In this document: positions 8,145 through 16,872 of the stretch, one piece after another
How the letters are laid out: each line of letters begins with the position of its first letter
How positions within the stretch are numbered: the first letter of the stretch is position 1
Source: Chitinophagales bacterium 65-1
GTDB lineage: Bacteria; Bacteroidota; Bacteroidia; Chitinophagales; Chitinophagaceae
Reading direction: 5' to 3'
NCBI GenBank assembly: GCA_002050465.1
Contig: MWYX01000062.1
Location: 1-48,612 of the forward strand
Length of the DNA: 48,612 nucleotides
Notes under the pieces: generated by a model
What the model saw: the letters and a program-made list of their open reading frames with translations, nothing else
Database searches by the model: none
Told to the model about the DNA's origin: nothing
Translations under genes and position numbers: made by a program

Positions 8145-9269
8145 ATGACAATTGAAGAAGTAACTGATAAAAAAACTATTAAAGAATTTATTGAGCTTCC
8201 GCGAAAATTATATATAAGTGATCCGAATTTTATTTCCCCCCTGGATAAGGATATAGAAGCTGTATTTGATCCTAAGCTTAATAACTTTCATTCTCACGGC
8301 ATAATAAAAAGATGGATAGCAAAAAATGAGAAACAACAAATTATTGGCCGTATTGCAGCATTTATTAATTATCAAAAAAACAAAAATCCAGATTTTATAA
8401 TTGGAGGCATTGGTTTTTTTGAAAGCGCCAATGACGAGAAAACCGCATTTCTTTTGTTTGATACTGCCGGTCAATGGCTCCGCCAAAATAATGCAAAGGC
8501 CATGGAAGGCCCCGTAAACTTTGGTGAGAATGATAAATACTGGGGATTACTTGTAGAAGGTTTTGTACCACCAAGCATGGGAATGAATTATAATCCTCCC
8601 TGGTACCAAACTTTATTTGAAAAATACGGCTTTGAAAAACTCTATGATCAATATACCAACGTCATTCAAGTTTCAAAGCCCTTCCCTGAACGATTTTCAA
8701 AGATTGCAGACTGGATAGCGAACAAACCTGAATACCGGTTTATACATTTTGAAAAAAATAATTTTGAGAAATATGCAAAGAACTTTCAGGAAATATATAA
8801 TGATGCCTGGAGCGAATTTGAAGATTTTACTCCAATTGAACTTGATACTTTAAAGGAATCTTTCAGGGAAATGAAGCCGATTGTGGATGAAAAAATAATT
8901 TGGTTTGCATATCATGGTGAAGAACCAGTGGCTTTTATACTTGCATTGCCTGATATAAATGTTTTACTAAAATCGTTTAACGGCAAGTTGAATTGGTGGA
9001 ATAAGATCCGCTTTTTTTTGAAATTGAAAACTACAACTATTGATCGAATAAGATTTATAGTGATGGGATGCAAAACAAAATTTCAAAACAAAGGGATTGA
9101 AAGCGGCCTGATAAAAAAAATACAACTTGAAGTTGTACCAAGAAATAATATTAATGAGGTTGAACTGGCATGGGTAGGCGACTGGAATACCAAAATGATC
9201 GCACTGCACGAAGCAACAGGAGCAACAAGAGAAAAAGTTCATCGCACTTATCGTTATACATTTGTCTGA
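8145..9269 (+). CDS. GNAT-like N-acetyltransferase (YghO-like), 374 residues
   Basis: A long GNAT-fold protein of a type widespread in Bacteroidota and often left as hypothetical. The clearest acyl-CoA-binding motif is FQNKGIESGLIKKIQLEV near residue 310-325, matching the Q-x-x-G-x-[GA] turn. A second conserved block reads GPVNFGENDKYWGLLVEGF (about 125-143). The N-terminal third has its own fold, so this is probably a double-GNAT protein. The substrate is unknown. It follows the sigma module by 45 bases, but its own control is unclear. Its TGA stop lies inside the left arm of the inverted-repeat element at 9266. Confidence 0.75.
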   Translation: MTIEEVTDKKTIKEFIELPRKLYISDPNFISPLDKDIEAVFDPKLNNFHSHGIIKRWIAKNEKQQIIGRIAAFINYQKNKNPDFIIGGIGFFESANDEKTAFLLFDTAGQWLRQNNAKAMEGPVNFGENDKYWGLLVEGFVPPSMGMNYNPPWYQTLFEKYGFEKLYDQYTNVIQVSKPFPERFSKIADWIANKPEYRFIHFEKNNFEKYAKNFQEIYNDAWSEFEDFTPIELDTLKESFREMKPIVDEKIIWFAYHGEEPVAFILALPDINVLLKSFNGKLNWWNKIRFFLKLKTTTIDRIRFIVMGCKTKFQNKGIESGLIKKIQLEVVPRNNINEVELAWVGDWNTKMIALHEATGATREKVHRTYRYTFV

Positions 9270-9435
9270 ACTGGGATTAGTGAGATTTATGGGATGATAG
9301 AAAAGGATAATTTTGAACTCCTTTTAAGTTTTTTTGCAAACATTCATAATGATAATAATTTCAAAATAGATTAAAAGTAAATGTGGAGCATTATTTACCA
9401 TAAAATCTTTTTAATCCCATAAATCCCAGTTTCAG
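9266..9435. repeat. Intergenic element with terminal inverted repeats (MITE-like)
   Basis: The arm at 9266-9295 begins CTGAACTGGGATT and ends ATTTATGGGAT. The arm at 9414-9435, read in reverse complement, is CTGAAACTGGGATT then TATGGGAT. The left arm has nine extra bases (a partial local duplication) and one base fewer in an A run. The roughly 120 bases between the arms are AT-rich and show no open frame or further pairing. The unit runs from the stop codon of the acetyltransferase to the base before the ATG of the hydrolase. It may be a small non-autonomous mobile element or a dispersed repeat. Confidence 0.65.
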
Positions 9436-10446
9436 ATGAAATTAGTTTCCTATTTAAAAGACGGGCACGACCAACTGGCAATTTTAGCAGATGGATTATT
9501 ATATGATACTGACCTGATGCATCCTGACCTGCCGGTTAGTATGAGTATGTTTCTTAATTACTGGGAAGATGTGTTTCCTCTTGCATTAGGTGTAAACCGT
9601 TCAATTAAAAATGGCAGCTCTTCACGCCAGCAGGGAATTCCTTATGATTCAGTACAGGTATTGGCTCCAGTTCCGCATCCTACCAGTTGCCGCGATGGTT
9701 ATGCTTTCCGGCAGCACGTGGCTTCGGCAAGGCGTAACCGAAAATTAGATATGATTGCGGAATTTGATCAATATCCAATTTTTTATTTTACCAATCATAA
9801 TAGCATTCAGGGTCCCGGAGAAGTTGTTTGCATGCCTGATCATTTTGAAAAACTTGATTTTGAGTTAGAAGCCGCCATTGTTATTTGCAAGCCCTGTAAA
9901 AATATAAAAGCGGCGGAAGCTGATGAATATATAGGAGGCTATATGGTGATGAATGATTTTAGTGCAAGAAGATTACAGATGGAGGAGATGTTATTGAATC
10001 TTGGACCTGCAAAGGGTAAGGATTTTGCTACTGTAATTGGACCTATGCTTGTTACTCCGGATGAGTTAGTGGAATTTAAAGTTGATTGCAAACCCGGACA
10101 TACAGGAAATGCATATAATTTATCAATGAAATGTTGGGTAAATGATGTGCTGGTTAGCGAAGGAAATTTAGCTGACATGGATTGGACATTTGCAGAAATT
10201 ATTGAAAGGGCTTCCTACGGCGTACAATTATTTCCGGGAGATGTTATTGGCAGCGGAACGGCAGGAACAGGCTGCTTTTTAGAACTGAATGGGACCGGGA
10301 AATTAAATGATCCTGAATATAAAGAGCAATGGCTAAAAGAAGGCGATGTAGTTGAAATGGAAATTGATAATTTAGGTAAGCTCAGTAATACCATGGTAAA
10401 AGATGAAAGTGATTTTTCTATTTTAGCGTTGAAGAAAAATGTTTAA
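9436..10446 (+). CDS. Fumarylacetoacetate hydrolase family protein
   Basis: A 336-residue protein of the FAH superfamily, which cleaves C-C bonds of diketo acids or decarboxylates or hydrates related acids, using a divalent metal. The metal-site region DFELEAAIVICKPCKNI (about 138-155), the family signature YMVMNDFSARRLQ (about 172-184) and the C-terminal G-D-V-I-G-S-G-T-A-G-T-G-C loop are all present. Length agrees with fumarylacetoacetases of tyrosine breakdown in Bacteroidota, but no other gene of that pathway is in the window, so the exact substrate is open. It overlaps the flavin reductase by eight bases, so the pair is one operon. The upstream gap is filled by the inverted-repeat element. 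Confidence 0.85.
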   Translation: MKLVSYLKDGHDQLAILADGLLYDTDLMHPDLPVSMSMFLNYWEDVFPLALGVNRSIKNGSSSRQQGIPYDSVQVLAPVPHPTSCRDGYAFRQHVASARRNRKLDMIAEFDQYPIFYFTNHNSIQGPGEVVCMPDHFEKLDFELEAAIVICKPCKNIKAAEADEYIGGYMVMNDFSARRLQMEEMLLNLGPAKGKDFATVIGPMLVTPDELVEFKVDCKPGHTGNAYNLSMKCWVNDVLVSEGNLADMDWTFAEIIERASYGVQLFPGDVIGSGTAGTGCFLELNGTGKLNDPEYKEQWLKEGDVVEMEIDNLGKLSNTMVKDESDFSILALKKNV

Positions 10447-11326
10447 ATCTATTCTTTTAAACGACGTTGATCCTTTGGTTGCACAAAATTTTCTGCAGCA
10501 TTCAATAGCACCACGGCCTATTTGTTTTGCCAGCACAATTGATCTTAGTGGAAATGTAAATCTTAGCCCATTTAGCTTTTTTAATTTGTTCAGTACTAAT
10601 CCAGCTGTTATTGTTTTTTCGCCATCCCGCCGGGTAAGGGATAATACAACAAAACATACTTTACAGAATATTCTGGAAGTTCCGGAAGTTGTTGTAAATA
10701 TAGTTTCTTACGATATGATACAGCAAACAAGCCTGGCAAGTTGCGAATATCCAAAAGGAATAGATGAATTTATAAAAACAGGATTTACAAAAGAACCTTC
10801 ACAAATAATAAAACCGCCCCGGGTAAAAGAAAGCCCTGTGCAAATGGAATGCAAAGTGCTTGAAGTAAAAACTTTGGGAACAGAGGGCGGTGCAGGAAAT
10901 TTAGTGATTGCAGAAGTACTGATGTTGCACATCAATGAAAATATTCTTAATGAAGATGGAAATATTGATCAAAAAAAATTAGACTTAATGGCAAGGCTCG
11001 GTGGTAACTGGTATACAAGAGCCAATGCTTCCACTATTTTTGAAGTTGAAAAACCAAATATGCAGTTAGGCATTGGTGTGGATGCGTTACCTGAAAATAT
11101 TCGCAACAGTAAAATTCTTACGGGTAATAATTTAGGTCAGCTCGCCAATATTCACGAACCGGCTTTAGTTGATCCTGCTTTTGAAGATGAAAAGCTCAAA
11201 AACATAATTTTATATTATTCCTGTGATCCCGAAGAAATGGAAAGGGAATTGCACTTCTATGCAAAGGAGCTGTTAGAAGCTGGCAAAGTAAAGGAAGCAT
11301 GGCAAGTACTGCTGGCACTGAATTAA
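10439..11326 (+). CDS. Flavin reductase family protein (FMN-binding split barrel)
   Basis: A 295-residue protein of the RutF/DIM6-NTAB flavin reductase family. The N-terminal IAPRPICFASTID and LSPFSFFNLFSTNPAVIVFS (about 25-65) form the flavin-binding split barrel; the longer VRDNTTKHTLQNI loop and a helical C-terminal extension (about 205-295) mark the Bacteroidota subgroup. Such proteins reduce FMN or FAD with NAD(P)H, commonly for a partner monooxygenase. It overlaps the FAH-family gene by eight bases. Joint action in aromatic-acid catabolism is plausible but inferred only from that coupling. Confidence 0.88.
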   Translation: MFKSILLNDVDPLVAQNFLQHSIAPRPICFASTIDLSGNVNLSPFSFFNLFSTNPAVIVFSPSRRVRDNTTKHTLQNILEVPEVVVNIVSYDMIQQTSLASCEYPKGIDEFIKTGFTKEPSQIIKPPRVKESPVQMECKVLEVKTLGTEGGAGNLVIAEVLMLHINENILNEDGNIDQKKLDLMARLGGNWYTRANASTIFEVEKPNMQLGIGVDALPENIRNSKILTGNNLGQLANIHEPALVDPAFEDEKLKNIILYYSCDPEEMERELHFYAKELLEAGKVKEAWQVLLALN

Positions 11327-11347
11327 AAAAGAATTATCTTTACTTTA

Positions 11348-11890
11348 ATGAGCTCTGCAATAAAAATATTACCACATTATACATACGAGGATTACTGTAT
11401 TTGGGAGGGCAGATGGGAGATTATCGATGGGATCCCATTTGCCATGAGTCCTGCACCAAATCCCAGACATCAGTGGGTGAATGTAAATATTATGTCTGAG
11501 TTTAGAGCCGCTATTAAAAAAGCAGGATGTAAAAATTGCAAAGTATATGAATTTATTGATGTAAAAATTGAGGAGGATACAATTGTTCAACCTGATGCAT
11601 TAATAGTTTGCAAACCTATCGATAAAAATTTTTTAGACTTTCCCGCAACTTTAGTTGTAGAAATTTTATCTCCTGCCACTGCATTTAAAGATCGGAATTC
11701 CAAGTATTCTCTTTATGAAAAAATGGGAATAAAATATTTTCTCATAATTGATATTGATAAAAAAACGATTGAAATAAATACCCTGGAAAATAACCAATAC
11801 CGGCTTACAAACTATTTGGGAAACTCATTTCAGTTTTTACTTGACAATGATTGCAATATTGATGTTGAATTAAATAATATCTGGGAATAA
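11348..11890 (+). CDS. Uma2 family protein (DUF820, PD-(D/E)xK fold)
   Basis: A 180-residue member of the Uma2/DUF820 family, predicted restriction-endonuclease-like nucleases of unknown biological role, abundant in cyanobacteria and present in some Bacteroidota. The core reads WEIIDGIPFAMSPAPNPRHQ, then the acidic residues of TIVQPDALIVC and LVVEILSPATAFKDR, then KYSLYEKMGIKYFLIID, all standard for the family. It starts 21 bases after the flavin reductase but is unlikely to share its job. Family members are often gained by transfer; nothing in the codon use seen by eye marks this one. Confidence 0.88.
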   Translation: MSSAIKILPHYTYEDYCIWEGRWEIIDGIPFAMSPAPNPRHQWVNVNIMSEFRAAIKKAGCKNCKVYEFIDVKIEEDTIVQPDALIVCKPIDKNFLDFPATLVVEILSPATAFKDRNSKYSLYEKMGIKYFLIIDIDKKTIEINTLENNQYRLTNYLGNSFQFLLDNDCNIDVELNNIWE

Positions 11891-11947
11891 CTAACTTCCT
11901 TTTTTAATTTAACTTCTTAAATTAATCATCTTGTATAATTTTACAGG

Positions 11948-13000
11948 ATGAAAATCCTGCTTTTTTTAATATGCCTGCCCTTTCTTTCCTTCTCTCAAAA
12001 AAATTATAATTATAAAAACCTTGTGTTAGAAGGTGGCGGAATAAGAGGTCTTGCTTATCCCGGAGTATTGCAGGTATTGGAGGAAAAGAGTATTCTAAAA
12101 AATATCGAAAAAGTTGCAGGGACTTCTGCCGGAGCTATTATAGCATTAATGGTTGGTTTAGGTTATAACAGTCATGATATTGATTCGGTTTTTCAATCAT
12201 TAAAAATTCAAAAATTCAATGATGGGAAAAATATTTTTGGGAAAATCAGGCGATTAAAAAAAGAATATGGAATTTTTAAGGGGGATAAATTCGAAAGATG
12301 GTTAAGTGTTCTTATAAAAAATAAAACGGGTGATCCAAATACTACCTTTTTTCAACTACATCAATTGCATGTCACCAATAATGATTTTAAAGATGTGTAT
12401 TGTACGGGAACAAATGTATCAAAACAACAACTACAGGTGTTTTCGTGGCAGCATACTCCTCATATGCAATTAAAAACTGCTATTCACATCAGCGGAAGCA
12501 TACCTGTATATTTTAGACCAGTTGCTATTGACAGTGCCTGGAACGAGGTGCCCATAAAAAATAATAAAATCAATTTTGATTTGTATGTAGATGGTGGAAT
12601 GATTAATAATTATCCCATAAATATATTTGATAGCTGCCTGGATGGAAACAATCCTTTTGATTGTGAAAACATTACATATAATAATCAAACACTTGGATTA
12701 AAATTAGAAAGGCTTGAACAAATACAGCAGTTCAATAATGGGATTACAACTATAGCGCCTCACCCTGTTACTTCTCTGAATGATTATAAACTTGCTTTAA
12801 TAAATCTGTTGCAGGAAACACTTGGAAGAAAAACCTTCAACCTTGAAAATGAAAAAGGCAGAACAATTTATATAAGTTATGGAAATGTATTTGGAAAAAT
12901 ACGTAAGGTTAGTGCGACGGAAAAAAATGAATTATTTAATAATGGTGTGAAAGCTGCAGAAATTTTTTTTACTAATCTAAATGCCAAGCCTATCAGATAA
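11948..13000 (+). CDS. Patatin-like phospholipase
   Basis: A 350-residue patatin-family lipid acyl hydrolase. It has a signal peptide (about 1-16, ending F-L-S-F-S-Q), the oxyanion motif LEGGGIRGLAYPG (about 27-39), the nucleophile elbow GTSAGAI (catalytic Ser about residue 61) and the DGG triad of the Ser-Asp dyad (LYVDGGMINNYP, about 216). All catalytic parts are present, so it should be active, probably in the periplasm or outer membrane. Patatins with a C-terminal barrel are larger; this one is the catalytic domain with a short helical tail. It seems to be transcribed alone. Confidence 0.9.
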   Translation: MKILLFLICLPFLSFSQKNYNYKNLVLEGGGIRGLAYPGVLQVLEEKSILKNIEKVAGTSAGAIIALMVGLGYNSHDIDSVFQSLKIQKFNDGKNIFGKIRRLKKEYGIFKGDKFERWLSVLIKNKTGDPNTTFFQLHQLHVTNNDFKDVYCTGTNVSKQQLQVFSWQHTPHMQLKTAIHISGSIPVYFRPVAIDSAWNEVPIKNNKINFDLYVDGGMINNYPINIFDSCLDGNNPFDCENITYNNQTLGLKLERLEQIQQFNNGITTIAPHPVTSLNDYKLALINLLQETLGRKTFNLENEKGRTIYISYGNVFGKIRKVSATEKNELFNNGVKAAEIFFTNLNAKPIR

Positions 13001-13035
13001 TCTACACCTCTTTTCTCAATCTCCACCTCAAAAGT

Positions 13036-13043
13036 TACCTTTG
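13036..13043 (+). promoter_or_regulatory. Candidate sigma-A -7 box for lysS (TACCTTTG)
   Basis: TACCTTTG fits TAnnTTTG exactly and lies 20 bases before the lysS ATG, giving a short leader. A T-rich TTTTC lies about 20 bases further up at 13011-13015 in the place of the -33 box. Confidence 0.5.
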
Positions 13044-13063
13044 CCAAAATTGAAAAGGATACC

Positions 13064-14623
13064 ATGAGTACACAGCATCTGTCAGAGCAGGAAATAATAA
13101 GGAGAGAAAAATTGGAGGAATTAAAAAACTTAGGCATCAATCCTTATCCAGCTGCGCTTTATCCGGTAAATACAACTTCAGTTTTTATAAAAGAATTTTT
13201 TTTAGGAGATGCAAATAAAAATGATTTTGCTGATGTATGTATTGCAGGGAGACTTATGGGGATTCGTGATATGGGTAAGGCAAGTTTTGCAGAATTGCAG
13301 GATAGCGTGGGAAAGATTCAGATCTACATTAAAAAGGATGATGTATGTACCGGAGATGATAAATCACTTTATGACATAGTTTGGAAAAAACTGGTTGATA
13401 TCGGCGATATAATTGGTGTAAAGGGTTATGTATTCACAACCAAAACGGGAGAAACTTCTATACATGTAAAAGAATTTTCCATCCTTACCAAAGCATTACA
13501 CCCTTTGCCTGTTGTAAAAAAAAAAGACGGGGAAACCTTTGATGAAGTTACTGATCCTGAATTCAGGTATCGCCAACGCTATGCAGACCTGATCGTAAAT
13601 CCGCATGTAAAAGAAGCTTTTATCAAGCGAACAAAAATGATCAACTCTATGCGTGAATTTTTAAATGAGCATGGAGCCCTGGAAGTTGATACACCTGTAT
13701 TGCAAACTATTCCCGGCGGTGCAATTGCAAGACCTTTTGTAACGCATCACAACGCATTGGACATTCCTTTCTATTTACGGATTGCCAATGAGCTTTATTT
13801 AAAAAGACTTATCGTTGGAGGTTTTGAATGGGTATATGAATTTAGCCGGAATTTTAGAAATGAAGGAATGGACCGCACACACAATCCTGAGTTTACGGTA
13901 CTGGAATTTTATGTGGCTTACAAAGATTACTTGTGGATGATGGAAACCACAGAGCAATTATTGGAGAAAGCAGCCATCGATACAAATGGTACAACAATAG
14001 CTACATCGGGGAATATTGAATCCGATAACTATCGGATTGATTTTAAAGCGCCATACAAACGAATAACTATGTATGATGCTATTAAAGAACACACAGGTTT
14101 TGATATATCAGAAATGAATGAAGAACAGCTTAGAAGTGTTTGCACACAACTGCAGATTCATATTGATAATACAATGGGTAAAGGAAAACTGGTGGATGAA
14201 ATTTTCAGCGAGAAATGCGAGCAACATTTTGTTCAACCTACTTTTATTATTGATTACCCTGTAGAAATGAGTCCGCTTACAAAAAAACATCGTAGCAAAC
14301 CCGGCTTGGTAGAGCGCTTTGAACTATTGATAAATGGAAAAGAAATTGCAAATGCATATACTGAGCTAAATGATCCCATTGAGCAAAGGGAGCGTTTTGA
14401 AGAACAGGTTCAATTAATGGAACGTGGTGATGACGAAGCCATGTTTATTGATCATGATTTTTTAAGAGCGCTGGAATATGGTATGCCACCAACAAGCGGC
14501 ATAGGTTTTGGTATAGACAGGCTTTGTATGCTGCTCACCAATTCCCCTTCTATCCAGGATGTATTATTATTTCCGCAGATGAGACCTGAAAAGTTGCTGG
14601 AAGATCAAACCGAAAAAGAATAA
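13064..14623 (+). CDS. lysS: Lysyl-tRNA synthetase (class II)
   Basis: Charges tRNA-Lys in the cytoplasm. An N-terminal OB-fold anticodon-binding domain (about 55-150, with MGIRDMGKASFAELQD) is followed by the class II catalytic core: motif 2 FRNEGMDRTHNPEFTVLEFY near residue 265-285 and motif 3 GIGFGIDRLCMLL near 483-495. The lysine-site segment EMSPLTKKHRSKPGLVERFE is intact. At 519 residues it is full length for the bacterial enzyme. The ATG at 13064 follows a good -7 box. Confidence 0.97.
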   Translation: MSTQHLSEQEIIRREKLEELKNLGINPYPAALYPVNTTSVFIKEFFLGDANKNDFADVCIAGRLMGIRDMGKASFAELQDSVGKIQIYIKKDDVCTGDDKSLYDIVWKKLVDIGDIIGVKGYVFTTKTGETSIHVKEFSILTKALHPLPVVKKKDGETFDEVTDPEFRYRQRYADLIVNPHVKEAFIKRTKMINSMREFLNEHGALEVDTPVLQTIPGGAIARPFVTHHNALDIPFYLRIANELYLKRLIVGGFEWVYEFSRNFRNEGMDRTHNPEFTVLEFYVAYKDYLWMMETTEQLLEKAAIDTNGTTIATSGNIESDNYRIDFKAPYKRITMYDAIKEHTGFDISEMNEEQLRSVCTQLQIHIDNTMGKGKLVDEIFSEKCEQHFVQPTFIIDYPVEMSPLTKKHRSKPGLVERFELLINGKEIANAYTELNDPIEQRERFEEQVQLMERGDDEAMFIDHDFLRALEYGMPPTSGIGFGIDRLCMLLTNSPSIQDVLLFPQMRPEKLLEDQTEKE

Positions 14624-14703
14624 TTTTTTCTGCCACTCATCATTTACAAATGTTACTTTCTTTCAAAATCATTAACTTGTTTCTTTATTTTAAATCAATC
14701 ATT

Positions 14704-16863
14704 ATGATAAAAAGATTTCCGTTATTGGCTTGTATAACATTCATTTCCCTTACTTCTTTTTCACAAAAAAAAGAGTTAACAAATGAACAGCTTTTTAAAA
14801 ACAGGCTTTCGGCTATTGTTACTCCACTGCCAACTATAGTTTCATGGGAATCAGATGAAAGATTAAGACTAAGCAGGAGATCTCATTCTGATTCAGCAGC
14901 CAAGACATTTTTGTTTGATCCAAAAACAGTTAAGGAGTTGATGATTAAAGAAGAACCTAATAGGACACGGGAAAGGTTAAATGGAAAAAGAGTTTATCTT
15001 AAAAATAATGATTTGTATTATACCAGAGGAATGGATGAAGAAGTTAGATTAACTAATGATACAGAAAAGGAAGTTAATGCAACAATTTCTCCTGACAGTA
15101 ATTTTGTGGCTTATACCAAAAAAAACAATTTATATTTTATCGATCTTAATGCAAAAAAAGAAACACAACTAACAATTGATGGTAACGACAGTTTGATGAA
15201 TGGTTATGCAAGCTGGGTTTACATGGAAGAGATTTTAGGAAGACAATCTGAGTACAAGGCTTTCTGGTGGAGCCCGGATAGTAAACATATTGCCTTCTTT
15301 AGAACAGATGACAGCCCGGTGCCTGTTTATACAATTACCGATGGAGGTCCAGGCCAGTATGGACATTTGGAAACAATGAGATATCCAAAAGTGGGCGATA
15401 AAAACCCCGAAGTAAAAATTGGAATTGCCCATCTTAATAACAACCAGATTTCTTGGGCAGATTTTAATGAAAAAGATGATCAGTATTTTGGTATGCCCTA
15501 TTGGAAATCAGATGCGAGTGCTTTGCTGGCATTATGGATGAACCGTGATCAGAATAATTTAAAAATATATGAGGTAAACCCAAATACAGGCAATAAAAAA
15601 GAATTTTATGACGAGAAACAAAAGACATGGATAGATCTTGATGATGATAACAGGTTATCCTTTTTAAAGAACGGGAATTTTATAATGGTTAGTGACAAAA
15701 CGGGGTGGAAACACATGTATTATTATTCAAAGGATGGCAAACTTATTAACCCGATAACTACGGGCAAATTCACTGTTACAAATGTTAACTGGATTGATGA
15801 GAAAAATAATAAAATTTATTTTTTAGCAAGAAGCCGTGAAAACAATGCCAGGGCTGATTTTTATAGCGTAATGTTAAATGGCACTAATCTAAAAAGATTA
15901 ACCTTTGGTGATTATAATCACAGTGTTCAGATGTCTCCTTCAGGTGCATATTTTGTTACAACATACAGCAATGCAATTACCCCACCCAAAATGGCGTTGT
16001 TAGATAATTCAGGAAAACTTATTAAAGAACTCGCTGATATTAAAGGGCCTGAATTTAATAATTACAATCTTGCCAAAACGGAAATTATTAAAGTAAAAAG
16101 TGATGATGGATTGTTTGATCTTCCTGCAATTGTTACGTGGCCGTTAAATATGGACCCTAATAAACGCTATCCTGTTTTAATAAATATTTATGGTGGCCCT
16201 AATGCAGGAACCGTATTTGATCGCTGGACGTTTAATGCAAATCAACAATGGTTTGCGAAAGAAGGTTTGATTCAAATTGCAATGGACCACAGAGCCAGCG
16301 GGCATTTTGGTAAAGAGGGGATTAATTATATGCACCATAACCTGGGGGATTGGGAGCTAAAAGATTATAGTACAATCGTAAAATATTTAATCAATAAAGG
16401 ATATGCTGATCCTAAAAAAGTATGTATTGCAGGCTTTAGCTATGGCGGTTATTTGGGAGCACTTGCAGTAACAAAGTTTGCAGATGTATTCACTCATGCA
16501 ATGGCAGGTGGTCTGGTTTCTGACTGGACGTTTTATGATACCCATTATACAGAAAGGTTTATGGGAACACCTGCCAACAATCCGGAAGGGTATAAAACAA
16601 GTTCTGTTTTAAATTATATAAATAAATATAAGGGCATGATCCAGATCGTTCATGGAGTGATTGATGAGAATGTTCATGTACAAAACAGTTTACGGCTGAT
16701 AAGTGCTTTGGAAGATGCAAAAAAAGATTTTGAATTTATGCTGTATCCCGGCGGCAGACATGGATGGGGAGGCAACAAGCAATTGCATTTTCAGAATTTA
16801 AGAACAAAATTTATTTATAAGCATTTACTGGAGAAACCAGTACCACAGGAAATATTAAGATAG
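14704..16863 (+). CDS. S9B dipeptidyl peptidase IV family protein
   Basis: A 719-residue secreted serine exopeptidase that removes X-Pro type dipeptides from peptide N-termini. It has a signal peptide (about 1-21, ending S-F-S-Q), an eight-bladed propeller with the S9B double-Glu motif WVYMEEILGRQ near residue 170-180 that grips the substrate amino group, and the alpha/beta hydrolase domain with GFSYGGYLGA (catalytic Ser about 579), HGVIDENVH (Asp) and YPGGRHGWG (His). I take the ATG at 14704; an earlier in-frame ATG at 14650 gives an 18-residue extension that spoils the signal peptide. It is probably periplasmic and feeds peptide uptake. Confidence 0.93.
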   Translation: MIKRFPLLACITFISLTSFSQKKELTNEQLFKNRLSAIVTPLPTIVSWESDERLRLSRRSHSDSAAKTFLFDPKTVKELMIKEEPNRTRERLNGKRVYLKNNDLYYTRGMDEEVRLTNDTEKEVNATISPDSNFVAYTKKNNLYFIDLNAKKETQLTIDGNDSLMNGYASWVYMEEILGRQSEYKAFWWSPDSKHIAFFRTDDSPVPVYTITDGGPGQYGHLETMRYPKVGDKNPEVKIGIAHLNNNQISWADFNEKDDQYFGMPYWKSDASALLALWMNRDQNNLKIYEVNPNTGNKKEFYDEKQKTWIDLDDDNRLSFLKNGNFIMVSDKTGWKHMYYYSKDGKLINPITTGKFTVTNVNWIDEKNNKIYFLARSRENNARADFYSVMLNGTNLKRLTFGDYNHSVQMSPSGAYFVTTYSNAITPPKMALLDNSGKLIKELADIKGPEFNNYNLAKTEIIKVKSDDGLFDLPAIVTWPLNMDPNKRYPVLINIYGGPNAGTVFDRWTFNANQQWFAKEGLIQIAMDHRASGHFGKEGINYMHHNLGDWELKDYSTIVKYLINKGYADPKKVCIAGFSYGGYLGALAVTKFADVFTHAMAGGLVSDWTFYDTHYTERFMGTPANNPEGYKTSSVLNYINKYKGMIQIVHGVIDENVHVQNSLRLISALEDAKKDFEFMLYPGGRHGWGGNKQLHFQNLRTKFIYKHLLEKPVPQEILR

Positions 16864-16872
16864 GTGGCACAT

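Noticed and set aside
11348-11890. Uma2 protein as part of a defence system
   Set aside because: No methylase, helicase, toxin or other defence gene lies nearby.
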